A program made the translations under genes and the position numbers. Of a stretch of DNA of 18,517 nt, positions 7,689 through 14,601 are shown piece by piece. The stretch's first letter is position 1; each line of letters opens with the position of its first letter. The stretch lies in the NCBI GenBank assembly GCA_007122945.1, contig SKSP01000281.1, positions 1-18,517 on the forward strand, in the 5' to 3' direction. The DNA is from Ilumatobacteraceae bacterium. GTDB taxonomy: Bacteria; Actinomycetota; Acidimicrobiia; Acidimicrobiales; Ilumatobacteraceae. The notes beneath the pieces are model-generated. The model worked only from the letters and a program-made list of their open reading frames with translations, was not told the origin of the DNA and did not search any database.

Positions 7689-7706
7689 ACCCGTCCGGGT
7701 CAGCGG
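7682..7706. terminator. Bidirectional hairpin spanning both stop codons of convergent genes
   Basis: CCGCTG (7682-7687) pairs with CAGCGG (7701-7706) and ACCCG (7689-7693) pairs with CGGGT (7696-7700), with a single A bulge at 7688. The plus-strand stop TGA (7686-7688) and the minus-strand stop (7702-7700) both lie in the stem. There is no T-tract, as is common for actinobacterial hairpins. It could serve transcripts from both directions. Confidence 0.6.
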
Positions 7707-8815
7707 GTGATCGAGCGGTAGACCTGTTCGAACGGCCCGCGGCGGAACGCGCGCTGGTACTCCGCGGCAGCGACGACGAGCGGGGTCCACACCGCGATCG
7801 CGGCGAGCAGCGCGGTGAGCACGTCGCCGGGATCGATCAGGCCGAGCCAGTCGACCGTCAGGTTGAACACGAGCGCGTGCAGCACGTAGATCGAGAGCAC
7901 GACCTGTCCGGCGCGTGCCGCGATGTCGACGACGGCCGCGCCGCGGCAGCGATCCGCGAGCCAGCCGATCGCCCCGAACGCGACGAGGGCGGTGCCGAGC
8001 GCGCTGACCGTGTACACGAGGCCGCGGTCGAACGGGTCGGTGCTGAACAGGGTGCGGACCCGCGCCGACGGGAGGTCGGTGGCGTCGATCGTGGCGGTCC
8101 GGGCGATGAGCGCCACGGCGAGCAGCACCAGGCCGGCACCGATCGTGAGCGGCACGTACGTGGGCCGCACCAACATCCGGCCGACGACCATGCCGGCGCA
8201 GAAGAACGCCAGCCACGGCAGCAGCGGGTGGGTGCCGTTGACGACGAGGTCGAACGCGACGCCGCGGACCGAGCCCGGCCCCGGTGCGAACAGCCAGCTC
8301 GTGTCGTGTCCGACGGCCTGCTGTTCGATCCGCCACCACGCGAGCGCCCAGGCGGCGAGCGCGGCGCCCAGACCGACGAGCGTGATCCACCGGCTGCGCA
8401 GGGTGAACAACAGGGCCCCGATGGCGAACATCGCGCCGTAGAACGGCAGGATCGTGCCCGGCCAGATCAGGTCGAAGCCGAGTCCGAACGCGTAGAGGAC
8501 GACGCCGCGACTGGCGAGCCGCCACCGGAGGCTGCGGACGCGCTCGGGGTCGCCGATCGCCGACCGGGTCATGAGGATCACCCCGACACCCGCGACCAGC
8601 ACGAACGTCGCCGCGAAGCGCGTCGAGAGCACACCGGTCCACGGGTCGAGCAGCGTGCTGAGGGTGCCGTCGCGCCGAGCCGCCCCGCGCAGGATCAGGT
8701 ACCCGTGGTAGTTCATCAGGATCACGCCGAACAGGGCGACGGTCCGCACGACGTCGGGCGCGACGAGGCGCTCGTCGGGCAGCGTCGACGGGGGTCGCAG
8801 CGTCGGGGCGGTCAC
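7700..8815 (-). CDS. DUF418-like polytopic membrane protein (possible acyltransferase)
   Basis: The 371-residue protein is strongly hydrophobic, with about eight to ten predicted membrane segments. The N-terminal 'RLVAPDVVRTVALFGVILMNYHGY' matches the opening helix of DUF418 and related acyltransferase-like membrane families ('R.. .D.lRg.AllGIllvN'). The C-terminal 'AFRRGPFEQVYRSIT' matches the DUF418 end ('GPlEwlwR.lT'). DUF418 proteins are of unknown function and are distantly related to membrane acyltransferases. The GTG at 8815 overlaps the upstream racemase-like stop in a GTGA arrangement, giving translational coupling. An acyl- or aminoacyl-modifying role linked to the racemase-like partner is inference only. 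Confidence 0.72.
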   Translation of the reverse strand: MTAPTLRPPSTLPDERLVAPDVVRTVALFGVILMNYHGYLILRGAARRDGTLSTLLDPWTGVLSTRFAATFVLVAGVGVILMTRSAIGDPERVRSLRWRLASRGVVLYAFGLGFDLIWPGTILPFYGAMFAIGALLFTLRSRWITLVGLGAALAAWALAWWRIEQQAVGHDTSWLFAPGPGSVRGVAFDLVVNGTHPLLPWLAFFCAGMVVGRMLVRPTYVPLTIGAGLVLLAVALIARTATIDATDLPSARVRTLFSTDPFDRGLVYTVSALGTALVAFGAIGWLADRCRGAAVVDIAARAGQVVLSIYVLHALVFNLTVDWLGLIDPGDVLTALLAAIAVWTPLVVAAAEYQRAFRRGPFEQVYRSITR

Positions 8816-9759
8816 GATCCCGTCCACTCGATCTCGTCGACGGCGGTCATCGTCAGTGGCCGTTGCACGTCGACCCGTCCACCGATCGCGGGAACCGGTC
8901 CGCCGGTCGGCACGAACGCCATCGACGTGTGCATGTGGGGCGGTTCGAGCAGGCGGAGTCGTTCGCGGGCGTGGTGGAACGGGCTCCGGCCGTCGGGGAG
9001 GGACGTCACCCCGTGGGCCGACCCGGCGCCGATCATCACGAGCGTGCCGTCGCCCGGCACCTCCACGAGCCGGTAGCCGGCGACGGCGCCGGACGCCACG
9101 GTGCGGACGTCGAGCACCTCGGCCGAGAGCCGCAACATCGACTTGTCGCCGTGCCACAGGGCGGTCCCCAACCGGAGCCGGAACCGATGGGTCTCGGGGA
9201 GGCCGGCCGCTGCACCCGGGGTCAGGTGGCTCACCCACACCTCCAGGTCGGGATCGAGGGCGGGCAGCGCGGCGACGATCTCGGCGAGGTGGTCGTCGTC
9301 GCCGCCCGCGAGTGGCGGGTGGATCGACCAGCCGACCACGTCGAGGCCGACCCGTCGGGCCGTCTCGGCGAGCTCGGGTCCACGGCCGTAGCGCTGCATC
9401 GAGGAGGCGACCTTGACGAGCACCTTCCCCGACCACCCCGCCAGGGCGGCGACGTGTTCGGGGGCCCCGACCGTGAGGATCACGTCGCCGGCGGTGTGCG
9501 CCGGTGGGGCGAGGGCGGGGGTCAGCACGACGGCGCTCGCCCCGTCGGGGAGCGGGTGCAACTCGTGCACGGTGCCGACCGCGAGCGTGTCGGCGAAGCG
9601 GGTGGCGCGCTCGGCGAGCGCGGCCCGCCCGAAGCCGTAGCCGTTGCCCTTGACGACCGGCACGAGCCGGACCGTCGGTGCGAGCCGCCCGACGGCGTCG
9701 ACGACACCACCGACGTGGTGTTCCCAGGCCCGGGTGTCGACGGTCAGGCGCATCGTCAC
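8812..9759 (-). CDS. Alanine racemase-like fold-type III PLP protein, atypical C-terminal domain
   Basis: The 315-residue protein has the Ala_racemase_N barrel. The PLP lysine is Lys37 in 'LVPVVKGNGYGFGR', and 'SSMQRYGRG' (119-127) corresponds to 'GMxRLG' of alanine racemases. It is shorter than true Alr proteins (about 370). The second half keeps the Alr trace ('RLRLGTALW', 'AEVLDVRTVASGAVAGY'). However, the segment that should read 'VGYADGY' and carry the second catalytic Tyr reads 'IGAGSAHGV' (243-251), and 'GRVSMDM' reads 'GGRVDVQRP'. It may therefore be a non-racemase PLP enzyme, a racemase with other acid/base residues, or a PLP-binding protein. The GTG at 9759 fits a leaderless start 7 nt after TACGGT. 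It is the first gene of a two-gene unit with the DUF418-like gene. Confidence 0.78.
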   Translation of the reverse strand: MTMRLTVDTRAWEHHVGGVVDAVGRLAPTVRLVPVVKGNGYGFGRAALAERATRFADTLAVGTVHELHPLPDGASAVVLTPALAPPAHTAGDVILTVGAPEHVAALAGWSGKVLVKVASSMQRYGRGPELAETARRVGLDVVGWSIHPPLAGGDDDHLAEIVAALPALDPDLEVWVSHLTPGAAAGLPETHRFRLRLGTALWHGDKSMLRLSAEVLDVRTVASGAVAGYRLVEVPGDGTLVMIGAGSAHGVTSLPDGRSPFHHARERLRLLEPPHMHTSMAFVPTGGPVPAIGGRVDVQRPLTMTAVDEIEWTGS

Positions 9760-9766
9760 GGTGCCG

Positions 9767-9772
9767 ACCGTA
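9767..9772 (-). promoter_or_regulatory. -10 hexamer TACGGT of the alanine racemase-like gene, leaderless
   Basis: On the minus strand TACGGT is followed by 7 nt and the GTG at 9759. The start-to-start gap to the divergent MFS gene is 72 bp, so the two promoters lie close together. Confidence 0.6.
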
Positions 9773-9817
9773 ACGGGTTCGGCCGTGCGGGTTCGGTGGT
9801 CGTGGCGATCTCACCGC

Positions 9818-9823
9818 TACGGT
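9818..9823 (+). promoter_or_regulatory. -10 hexamer TACGGT of the MFS exporter gene, leaderless
   Basis: TACGGT ends 8 nt before the GTG at 9832. The hexamer is identical to that of the divergent racemase-like gene. Confidence 0.6.
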
Positions 9824-9831
9824 CGATCCAC

Positions 9832-11322
9832 GTGCCAGCACAATCCGCCGATCGCGGTCCCACGCCCGTGAGGTCCCCGTGGGTCGCGGTCGGGGTGGTG
9901 CTGATCGGCAGCTACGCCGCGGTCCTCAACATCACCGTCGTCGGCGTCGCGTTGCCCGCGATGGTCGCCGACCTCAGTGGTGGCGGGTCCCCCGGTGGGG
10001 ACTGGATCGTGACCGGGTTCCTGATCGGCGTCGTCGTCGTGCAACCGCTCACGGCGTGGGCCGCCGACCTGTTCGGACGATCCCGGGTGTACCCGGCGAG
10101 TCTGCTCGTGTTCGCGCTCGCCAGCGTGCTGTGCGCACTCGCGCCGAACATGTGGCTGTTGATCGTGGTGCGTTTCGTGCAGGGCCTCGGCGCGGGCGCG
10201 CTGATGCCGATCGGGATGGCCACGGTGTACGAGTTGTTCCCCCCGGCGCGGCGCGGCACGGCGATGGGCGTGTGGGGGGTGGCGATCATGGCGGCACCGG
10301 CGGTCGGTCCACCGCTGGGCGGCTGGACGGTCGAGGTCGCCAGCTGGCGGCTGCTGTTCGTGCTGTTCGCGGGGTTCGCCGTCGCCGCGGCCGCCCTCTC
10401 GGTCCGCTACCTCCCCGACGTCGGACATCGAGAGCGACGGTCCTTCGACCTCGCCGGGTGGGGGCTCGCGTCGGTCGGCGTCGTCGCCGTCGTGATCGGG
10501 TCGCGCCAGGTCGCCGACTGGGGTCCGGTCGACCCCCGGACCCTCCTCCTCGCCGGCGTGGGGGTGTTCGCCCTGGTGCTGGTGGTGGTCCGCTCGCTGC
10601 GCCGGGCCCATCCGATCCTCGATTTCCGGATGTTCACCGTCCCGGCGTTCGCGGTGGGCGCGGTGGTCGTCTGGTTGTCGAGCATGAACCAGCTCGGTCA
10701 GCTCACCTTCTTGCCCATCGAGCTCCAGGTCGTTCGCGGGCTGGAGGCCGGCCACGTCGGCGTCCTGCTCGCGCCGGCGGCACTCGGGGTCGCGATCACG
10801 ATGCCGCTCGGCGGGTGGCTGGTCGACCGGGTCGGGGCCCGGGCGCCGGTGCTCCTCGGATCGGTGCTGATGGCGGTGGGCACGTTCGAGCTGGCTCGGC
10901 TGCGCCCGGACGGGAGCGAGCGGTCGCTGGTGCTGGTGCTGATCCTCGTCGGGGTGGGGCAGGGGCTGGTGTTCATCCCGACGACCGTCGCCACGATGAA
11001 CTCCCTGCCGAGCCGACTGGTGTCGCAGGCGAGCGTCGCCAACAGCTTGAACCGGCAGATCGGCGGTGCGGTCGGCGTCGCCGTGCTCAGCGCGGTCGCC
11101 GTGGCGAACCTCGGTTCGGTGGCACCCGATCCGGCGACCGTCGACGTCGACGCCGCCCAGGCCGCCTACAACCGGGTGTTCCTCGTGAGCGCCGGCGTTG
11201 CGGTCGCGTGTGCGGTCGCGGGAGGGATGCTCCCGGGCCGTCGGCGCACGATCGAGGATCATCGAGCACGAACCGCCGAGATTCCCGACCAACATGGTCA
11301 GGTATCATCGGAGCGCCGGTAG
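9832..11322 (+). CDS. MFS transporter, DHA2 (EmrB/QacA) drug-exporter type
   Basis: The 496-residue inner-membrane protein has about 14 hydrophobic segments, as expected for the 14-helix DHA2 group. Typical motifs are 'LNITVVGVALPAM' (32-44, motif D1), 'ADLFGRSRVYPASLL' after helix 2 (motif A), 'RFVQGLGAGALMPIGMATV' (114-132) and 'APAVGPPLGGW' (155-165, motif C), followed by 'SWRLLFVLF'. D1 usually begins 'LDxTxVNVALP'; here Asp is Asn and the Asn is Gly. Probable role: proton-coupled export of lipophilic or cationic compounds; the substrate is unknown. The GTG at 9832 is set by the leaderless promoter. No TetR-type regulator lies next to it. Confidence 0.92.
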   Translation: MPAQSADRGPTPVRSPWVAVGVVLIGSYAAVLNITVVGVALPAMVADLSGGGSPGGDWIVTGFLIGVVVVQPLTAWAADLFGRSRVYPASLLVFALASVLCALAPNMWLLIVVRFVQGLGAGALMPIGMATVYELFPPARRGTAMGVWGVAIMAAPAVGPPLGGWTVEVASWRLLFVLFAGFAVAAAALSVRYLPDVGHRERRSFDLAGWGLASVGVVAVVIGSRQVADWGPVDPRTLLLAGVGVFALVLVVVRSLRRAHPILDFRMFTVPAFAVGAVVVWLSSMNQLGQLTFLPIELQVVRGLEAGHVGVLLAPAALGVAITMPLGGWLVDRVGARAPVLLGSVLMAVGTFELARLRPDGSERSLVLVLILVGVGQGLVFIPTTVATMNSLPSRLVSQASVANSLNRQIGGAVGVAVLSAVAVANLGSVAPDPATVDVDAAQAAYNRVFLVSAGVAVACAVAGGMLPGRRRTIEDHRARTAEIPDQHGQVSSERR

Positions 11323-11325
11323 CGT
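11320..11325 (+). promoter_or_regulatory. -10 hexamer TAGCGT of the DUF4395 gene, overlapping the MFS stop codon
   Basis: TAGCGT ends 7 nt before the GTG at 11333, and its first three bases are the TAG stop of the MFS gene. It favours 11333 over an in-frame GTG at 11324. Confidence 0.5.
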
Positions 11326-11332
11326 GGCGTTC

Positions 11333-11818
11333 GTGAAGCAGCTGTTCACGTTCCCCGACCCCGTCAACGAGACGTCGGCACGCGTCGTCGCCGCGGGCGT
11401 CGTGGCCCTCGGCGTGGTGTTCCTCGTCGTCCGTGAGGGCTGGCTGCTCGTCCCGCTCGTGTACGGCTTCGTCGCCCGTGTGCTCACCGGTCCGACGCTC
11501 AGTCCGCTCGGCCAGCTGGCGACCCGCGTGGTGACGCCGCGGCTCGCGGGTCCTCACCGCTCGGTGCCCGGCCCGCCGAAGCGCTTCGCCCAGGGCGTCG
11601 GCCTCGTGTTCAGCGGCGGTGCCGCCGTCGCCTGGCTCACCGGTGCCTCGGGGGTGGCCATCGGGCTGATCGCCGCCCTGGTCGTGGCCGCGTCCCTGGA
11701 GGCCGCGTTCACGCTGTGCCTCGGTTGCGTGGCATACCAGCGGATGTTCGGCTGCGCCGACTGCGACGACCTCAGCGGTCGGCTCGCCGCACGTCTCGGC
11801 GCTCCGGCCAGCCGCTGA
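11333..11818 (+). CDS. DUF4395 domain membrane protein
   Basis: The 161-residue protein fits DUF4395: an N-terminal 'FPDPVNETSARVVA', hydrophobic segments near 17-50 and 88-130, a central 'GPTLSPLGQLATRVVTPRL' loop, and a cysteine-rich C-terminus with 'CLGC' (129-132) and 'CADC' (141-144). DUF4395 proteins are small membrane proteins of unknown function, often found near sulfur or redox genes in actinobacteria. The two CxxC pairs suggest a thiol or metal role, which is inference. The GTG at 11333 is chosen by its leaderless spacing. The last 47 bases overlap the convergent mftF 3' end. Confidence 0.8.
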   Translation: MKQLFTFPDPVNETSARVVAAGVVALGVVFLVVREGWLLVPLVYGFVARVLTGPTLSPLGQLATRVVTPRLAGPHRSVPGPPKRFAQGVGLVFSGGAAVAWLTGASGVAIGLIAALVVAASLEAAFTLCLGCVAYQRMFGCADCDDLSGRLAARLGAPASR

Positions 11819-13091
11819 TCTCCGGCACGAGCGGCGCGACGGTCCGTTCGCGCAGCATGCCGCGCCACACGCCGATCGAATAGGCGACGTCGTCCAGCGC
11901 GCGCAACGGGTGCCCGCCCGCGAGCAGCGACGCGAGCAGCACCCGGCGGGCGGTGCGCGACCGGAGCGCAGCGACGGCGAGGACCGGCCACCAGACCCGC
12001 CGGACGGCGTCGGCGACGTTGCGCCCGGCGAGCAGGTTGCCCCGCAGCGCCAGCCCGACCGCCACGTCTCCCGGCACGTCGTCGAGCAGTTCCGGGAGCG
12101 CCGCCGAGCTCCCGACGACGACCGCTGCGGCCGGGCCCGGGTGTCCGAGTCCGACCAGCGCCCACGCCGCCGCGCTCCAGCCGTTCGTGCGGACCGGCGC
12201 CAGTGCGCCGGGGTGGCGGCGGGCGAGCGGCGCGGCCGACGAGCCGTAGCCGATGCGTTGGCGCACCCACGCCGGCCAGTCGGGCCGCGGTCGGTGCGTC
12301 ACCTCGACGGCGGGCTCGTAGCGGCAGCGCCACCCGGCGGTGTCGAGTCGCCACACGAGGTCGACGTCCTCGCCGAAGCGCAGCCCGGCGTCGAACCCGC
12401 CGGCTGCGCGCACCGCCTCGGTGCGGCACAGAATCGCGGCCGCCGGCACGTAGCTGACGCGGGTGCCGGCCCGGACCCGGGCGGGCTCGTCGCCCATGTC
12501 GAGCGGTGACCGGTCGCGTTCGTAGCGCGCCAGCCGGGTGGACCCGGGTGCGCTGCGCACGCGCGGTGCGACGAGCCCGACGGCGGGGTCGGCGAGGTGG
12601 CCCACCAGGCCGTCCAGCCAGCCGCCGGGGAGCTCGACGTCGGCGTCGACGAACGCCACCAGCTCGGTGCGGACGTGGTCGAGCCCGGCGTTGCGCGCCG
12701 CTCCGGGCCCGGCGTTGACGGCGAGGCGGACCGTGGCGTCGGGGACCGGTCGCGACGATCCGTCGTCGACGACCACCAGCTCGACGCCGTCCCGTACGGC
12801 GGCGGCACGCACGGCGTCGATCCGAGCCGGCGACTCGTCGTGGACCGGGACGACGATCGTCACCCGGCCGGCCACCGGCCCGACCGCGGCCGGCGCGGGG
12901 TGCACGGCGCCGGCGTCGAGCAACCGGTCGGTCAGCGTCGAGGCGTCGACGGGCTCGCCCGACTCGATCCGCTCGACCACCCGCTCGCCGGCCGCCCCGA
13001 GTCGGAACAACCGCAGCGGCGATCCGGCCAGCACGACGCGTCCGAACCGTCGGTACGAGCCGTCGGGCACGTAGCGGGTCGGCCCGTTCAC
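11772..13091 (-). CDS. mftF: Mycofactocin glycosyltransferase MftF (GT2)
   Basis: The 439-residue protein is recognisable as MftF from its N-terminal 'RVVLAGSPLRLFRLGAAGERVV' (18-39), the GT2 start 'RVTIVVPVHDE' (76-86), 'LVVVDDGSSRPVPD' (105-118), 'AGPGAARNAGLDHVRTELVAF' in part, and the DxD motif Asp149-Ala-Asp151. It continues with 'RVSYVPAAAILCR' (211-223) and 'LRFGEDVDLVWRLDTAGWR' (237-255). MftF attaches a beta-1,4-linked glucose chain to premycofactocin-type intermediates in mycobacteria. The C-terminal third has hydrophobic patches. The protein is slightly shorter than mycobacterial MftF (about 470). The GTG at 13091 overlaps the mftE stop (GTGA), implying translational coupling; another GTG at 13097 is possible. 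Confidence 0.9.
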   Translation of the reverse strand: MNGPTRYVPDGSYRRFGRVVLAGSPLRLFRLGAAGERVVERIESGEPVDASTLTDRLLDAGAVHPAPAAVGPVAGRVTIVVPVHDESPARIDAVRAAAVRDGVELVVVDDGSSRPVPDATVRLAVNAGPGAARNAGLDHVRTELVAFVDADVELPGGWLDGLVGHLADPAVGLVAPRVRSAPGSTRLARYERDRSPLDMGDEPARVRAGTRVSYVPAAAILCRTEAVRAAGGFDAGLRFGEDVDLVWRLDTAGWRCRYEPAVEVTHRPRPDWPAWVRQRIGYGSSAAPLARRHPGALAPVRTNGWSAAAWALVGLGHPGPAAAVVVGSSAALPELLDDVPGDVAVGLALRGNLLAGRNVADAVRRVWWPVLAVAALRSRTARRVLLASLLAGGHPLRALDDVAYSIGVWRGMLRERTVAPLVPEISGWPERRDVRRADR

Positions 13092-13774
13092 CGCCACGCC
13101 TCGATCGTCCCGACGAGGTCGGTGGTCAGCGCGTTCAGGATCTCGTGTCCGTGTTCGGCCGTCGCTCCCGCCGGGTCCCCGAGGACGCCCGAGGCGCTGA
13201 CGGCCCGGACGCCGTCGGTGCGCAGTCGGACCGCGGCGTCCGCGTCGACCGGTACCGGCTCGAGGGCCGCCATGGCGCGGTCGTCCACGAGTGCCGGGTC
13301 GAGTGCCAGCAGGATCGAGGTCTCGGTGCGTCCGGCGTGCGGGTCGCCGCCCGCGACGCGTGGCCACCAGGCGAGCACGCGTCGGCTCTCGGCGGTGGAG
13401 CGCTCGACGGCGCGCGTCACGGGCGTGTGGTTGCCGCCGTGGCCGTTGACGAGCACGATCCCGCCCGACCAGTCCGCTGAGCGCACCAGCTCGACGAGCA
13501 GCTCCTCGACGACGGTGGTGCCGAGCGACAGCGTCCCCGGGAACCCCTGGTGCTCGCCGCTCGCGGTGATCGCGAGCGCGGGCGCCACGACGATGCCGTC
13601 GCCGAGCTGCGCTGCCGCTCGATCGGCGAGCGCGGTGGCGATGATCGTGTCGGTGCCGAGCGGGAGGTGGGGCCCGTGCTGCTCGCACGAGCCGATCGGG
13701 AGGATCATCAGGGGGCGGTGCCCGTCGAGCGACGGCCAGGTGACGAGATCGAGCCGGGCCCCGGACTTCTCCAC
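13088..13774 (-). CDS. mftE: Mycofactocin precursor peptide peptidase MftE (creatininase family)
   Basis: The 228-residue creatininase-fold metalloenzyme has family motifs in order: 'PIGSCEQHGPHLPLGTDT' (26-43; Glu31, His33 and Asp42 are likely metal ligands), 'GEHQGFPGTLSLGT' (73-86), 'VNGHGGN' (109-115) and 'DPHAGRTETS' (144-153). MftE releases the modified C-terminal Val-Tyr dipeptide (AHDP) from MftC-processed MftA. It is assigned as MftE rather than a generic creatininase because of its length and its overlap with mftF. The GTG at 13774 lies 7 nt after TACCGT on the minus strand. Normally mftA-mftD precede this gene; here the upstream neighbour is a divergent Nudix-like gene. Confidence 0.88.
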   Translation of the reverse strand: MEKSGARLDLVTWPSLDGHRPLMILPIGSCEQHGPHLPLGTDTIIATALADRAAAQLGDGIVVAPALAITASGEHQGFPGTLSLGTTVVEELLVELVRSADWSGGIVLVNGHGGNHTPVTRAVERSTAESRRVLAWWPRVAGGDPHAGRTETSILLALDPALVDDRAMAALEPVPVDADAAVRLRTDGVRAVSASGVLGDPAGATAEHGHEILNALTTDLVGTIEAWR

Positions 13775-13781
13775 CGCGTCG

Positions 13782-13787
13782 ACGGTA
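13782..13787 (-). promoter_or_regulatory. -10 hexamer TACCGT of mftE-mftF, leaderless
   Basis: On the minus strand TACCGT is followed by 7 nt and the GTG at 13774. Its expected -35 region falls in the GGTCCGG repeats of the shared control region. Confidence 0.6.
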
Positions 13788-13802
13788 CCGGCTGGTCGTG
13801 CG

Positions 13803-13843
13803 GGGTCCGGTCGTCCAGGGTCCGGTCGTTCGGTGGCCGGACC
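13803..13843. promoter_or_regulatory. Repeat cluster (operator-like) between mftE and the Nudix-like gene
   Basis: GGGTCCGGTCGT occurs at 13803-13814 and 13818-13829, a 15-bp period. The inner GGTCCGG (13819-13825) forms an inverted repeat with CCGGACC (13837-13843), spaced by 11 bp. The cluster covers the expected -35 regions of both divergent promoters. A shared regulator binding site is a reasonable inference, but no regulator is identified. Confidence 0.45.
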
Positions 13844-13853
13844 GGTGATCTGG

Positions 13854-13859
13854 GAAGAT
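13854..13859 (+). promoter_or_regulatory. Possible -10 (GAAGAT) of the Nudix-like gene
   Basis: GAAGAT ends 8 nt before the GTG at 13868. The first base differs from the TAnnnT pattern, so it is a weak match. Confidence 0.3.
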
Positions 13860-13867
13860 GACCCACC

Positions 13868-14407
13868 GTGAGCGAGATCGACACCGACACCGAGAACGCC
13901 TGGCTCTCGCCCGAGGACATCGAGCTGGTCCGGGCCCAGGTGCCGATCGTCTACGTCGACGCGGTGCCGGTGCGGGTCGACACCAAGGGCATCGTGACCG
14001 AGGTCGGTCTGCTGCTGCGGGTGGCGGCCGACGGGTCGATCAGCCGGATGGTGGTCAGCGGTCGGGTGCTGTTCGGCGAGCGCGTCCGCGACGCCCTGTT
14101 GCGTCATCTGGAGAAGGACCTCGGCCGGTTCGCGCTGCCGCGGGTTCCCGCGTCGCCGGCGCCGTTCACCGTGGTCGAGTACTTCCCGAACCCGGCCCGG
14201 AGCGGGTTCTACGACCCTCGTCAGCACGCCATCAGCCTCGCCTACGTCGTGCCCGTCGACGGCGAGTGCGAACCGACCCAGCAAGCGCTCGACCTGGCCT
14301 GGTTCACCCCCTCCGAGGCCGTGAGCGACGAGGTCGTCGGCCAGATGACGAGCGGTCACGACCGCCTGATCCGTCTCGCCCTGGCCCACGTCGGCCAGCT
14401 CCCGTAG
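13868..14407 (+). CDS. DUF4916 Nudix-like family protein with degenerate Nudix box
   Basis: The 179-residue soluble protein resembles the actinobacterial DUF4916 / Nudix-like family. 'PIVYVDAVPVRVD' (26-38), 'GLLLRV' and the C-terminal 'LDLAWFTPSEAV' (141-152) match the Nudix fold, including the usual 'xxxxWFxPxEA' end. The segment 65-86 aligns with the Nudix box G-x5-E-x7-REUxEExGU: Gly65, Glu71 and Arg79 are present, but the following catalytic glutamate positions read His, Lys and Asp. Nucleotide or sugar-nucleotide pyrophosphate hydrolysis is therefore doubtful; it may bind a ligand without hydrolysing it, or use other residues. It is divergent from mftE with 93 bp between starts. Two hairpins follow its stop. 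Confidence 0.7.
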   Translation: MSEIDTDTENAWLSPEDIELVRAQVPIVYVDAVPVRVDTKGIVTEVGLLLRVAADGSISRMVVSGRVLFGERVRDALLRHLEKDLGRFALPRVPASPAPFTVVEYFPNPARSGFYDPRQHAISLAYVVPVDGECEPTQQALDLAWFTPSEAVSDEVVGQMTSGHDRLIRLALAHVGQLP

Positions 14408-14436
14408 CCGACGGAACGACCCGACGACCGTCCGAC

Positions 14437-14452
14437 CTGGGTGGGTGCCCAG
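14437..14452 (+). terminator. Small hairpin downstream of the Nudix-like gene
   Basis: CTGGG (14437-14441) pairs with CCCAG (14448-14452) across a 6-nt loop, 30 bp after the stop. There is no T-tract. Confidence 0.3.
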
Positions 14453-14462
14453 AGGCGAGGTC

Positions 14463-14490
14463 GGGTGCGGCGACGGCGCCGCCGGCACCC
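14463..14490 (+). terminator. Strong GC hairpin downstream of the Nudix-like gene
   Basis: GGGTGC (14463-14468) pairs with GCACCC (14485-14490) and GGCG (14469-14472) pairs with CGCC (14480-14483), with a bulged G at 14484 and a 7-nt loop. There is no T-tract, so it is a candidate actinobacterial-type terminator only. Confidence 0.4.
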
Positions 14491-14590
14491 GTCATGTGCC
14501 CTTCGGCCCTGTGCTCGCGGCCGCCCCACACCCAGACTGGAGGGTGAGTCGAGAGGTCACCACGGTGCATCGCTCACGTCCCGCCGAAGG

Positions 14591-14601
14591 GGTTGATCAT
14601 G
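14591..14601 (+). promoter_or_regulatory. Start region of the secreted protein gene: TTG/ATG choice after an SD at 14586-14592
   Basis: A purine-rich AAGGGG-type Shine-Dalgarno lies about 6 nt before the ATG at 14599. It is too close to an in-frame TTG at 14593 to serve that codon, so it decides for 14599. Confidence 0.6.

Noticed and set aside
6108..8642. Minus-strand open frame of 844 codons
   Set aside because: Arg/Pro/Gly-rich, antisense to the acyl-CoA synthetase and out of frame with the DUF418-like protein; no domain recognised.
13088..14598. Hidden mftA precursor gene near mftE
   Set aside because: No short frame ending in a GxCGVY-like C-terminus was found on either strand around the locus.
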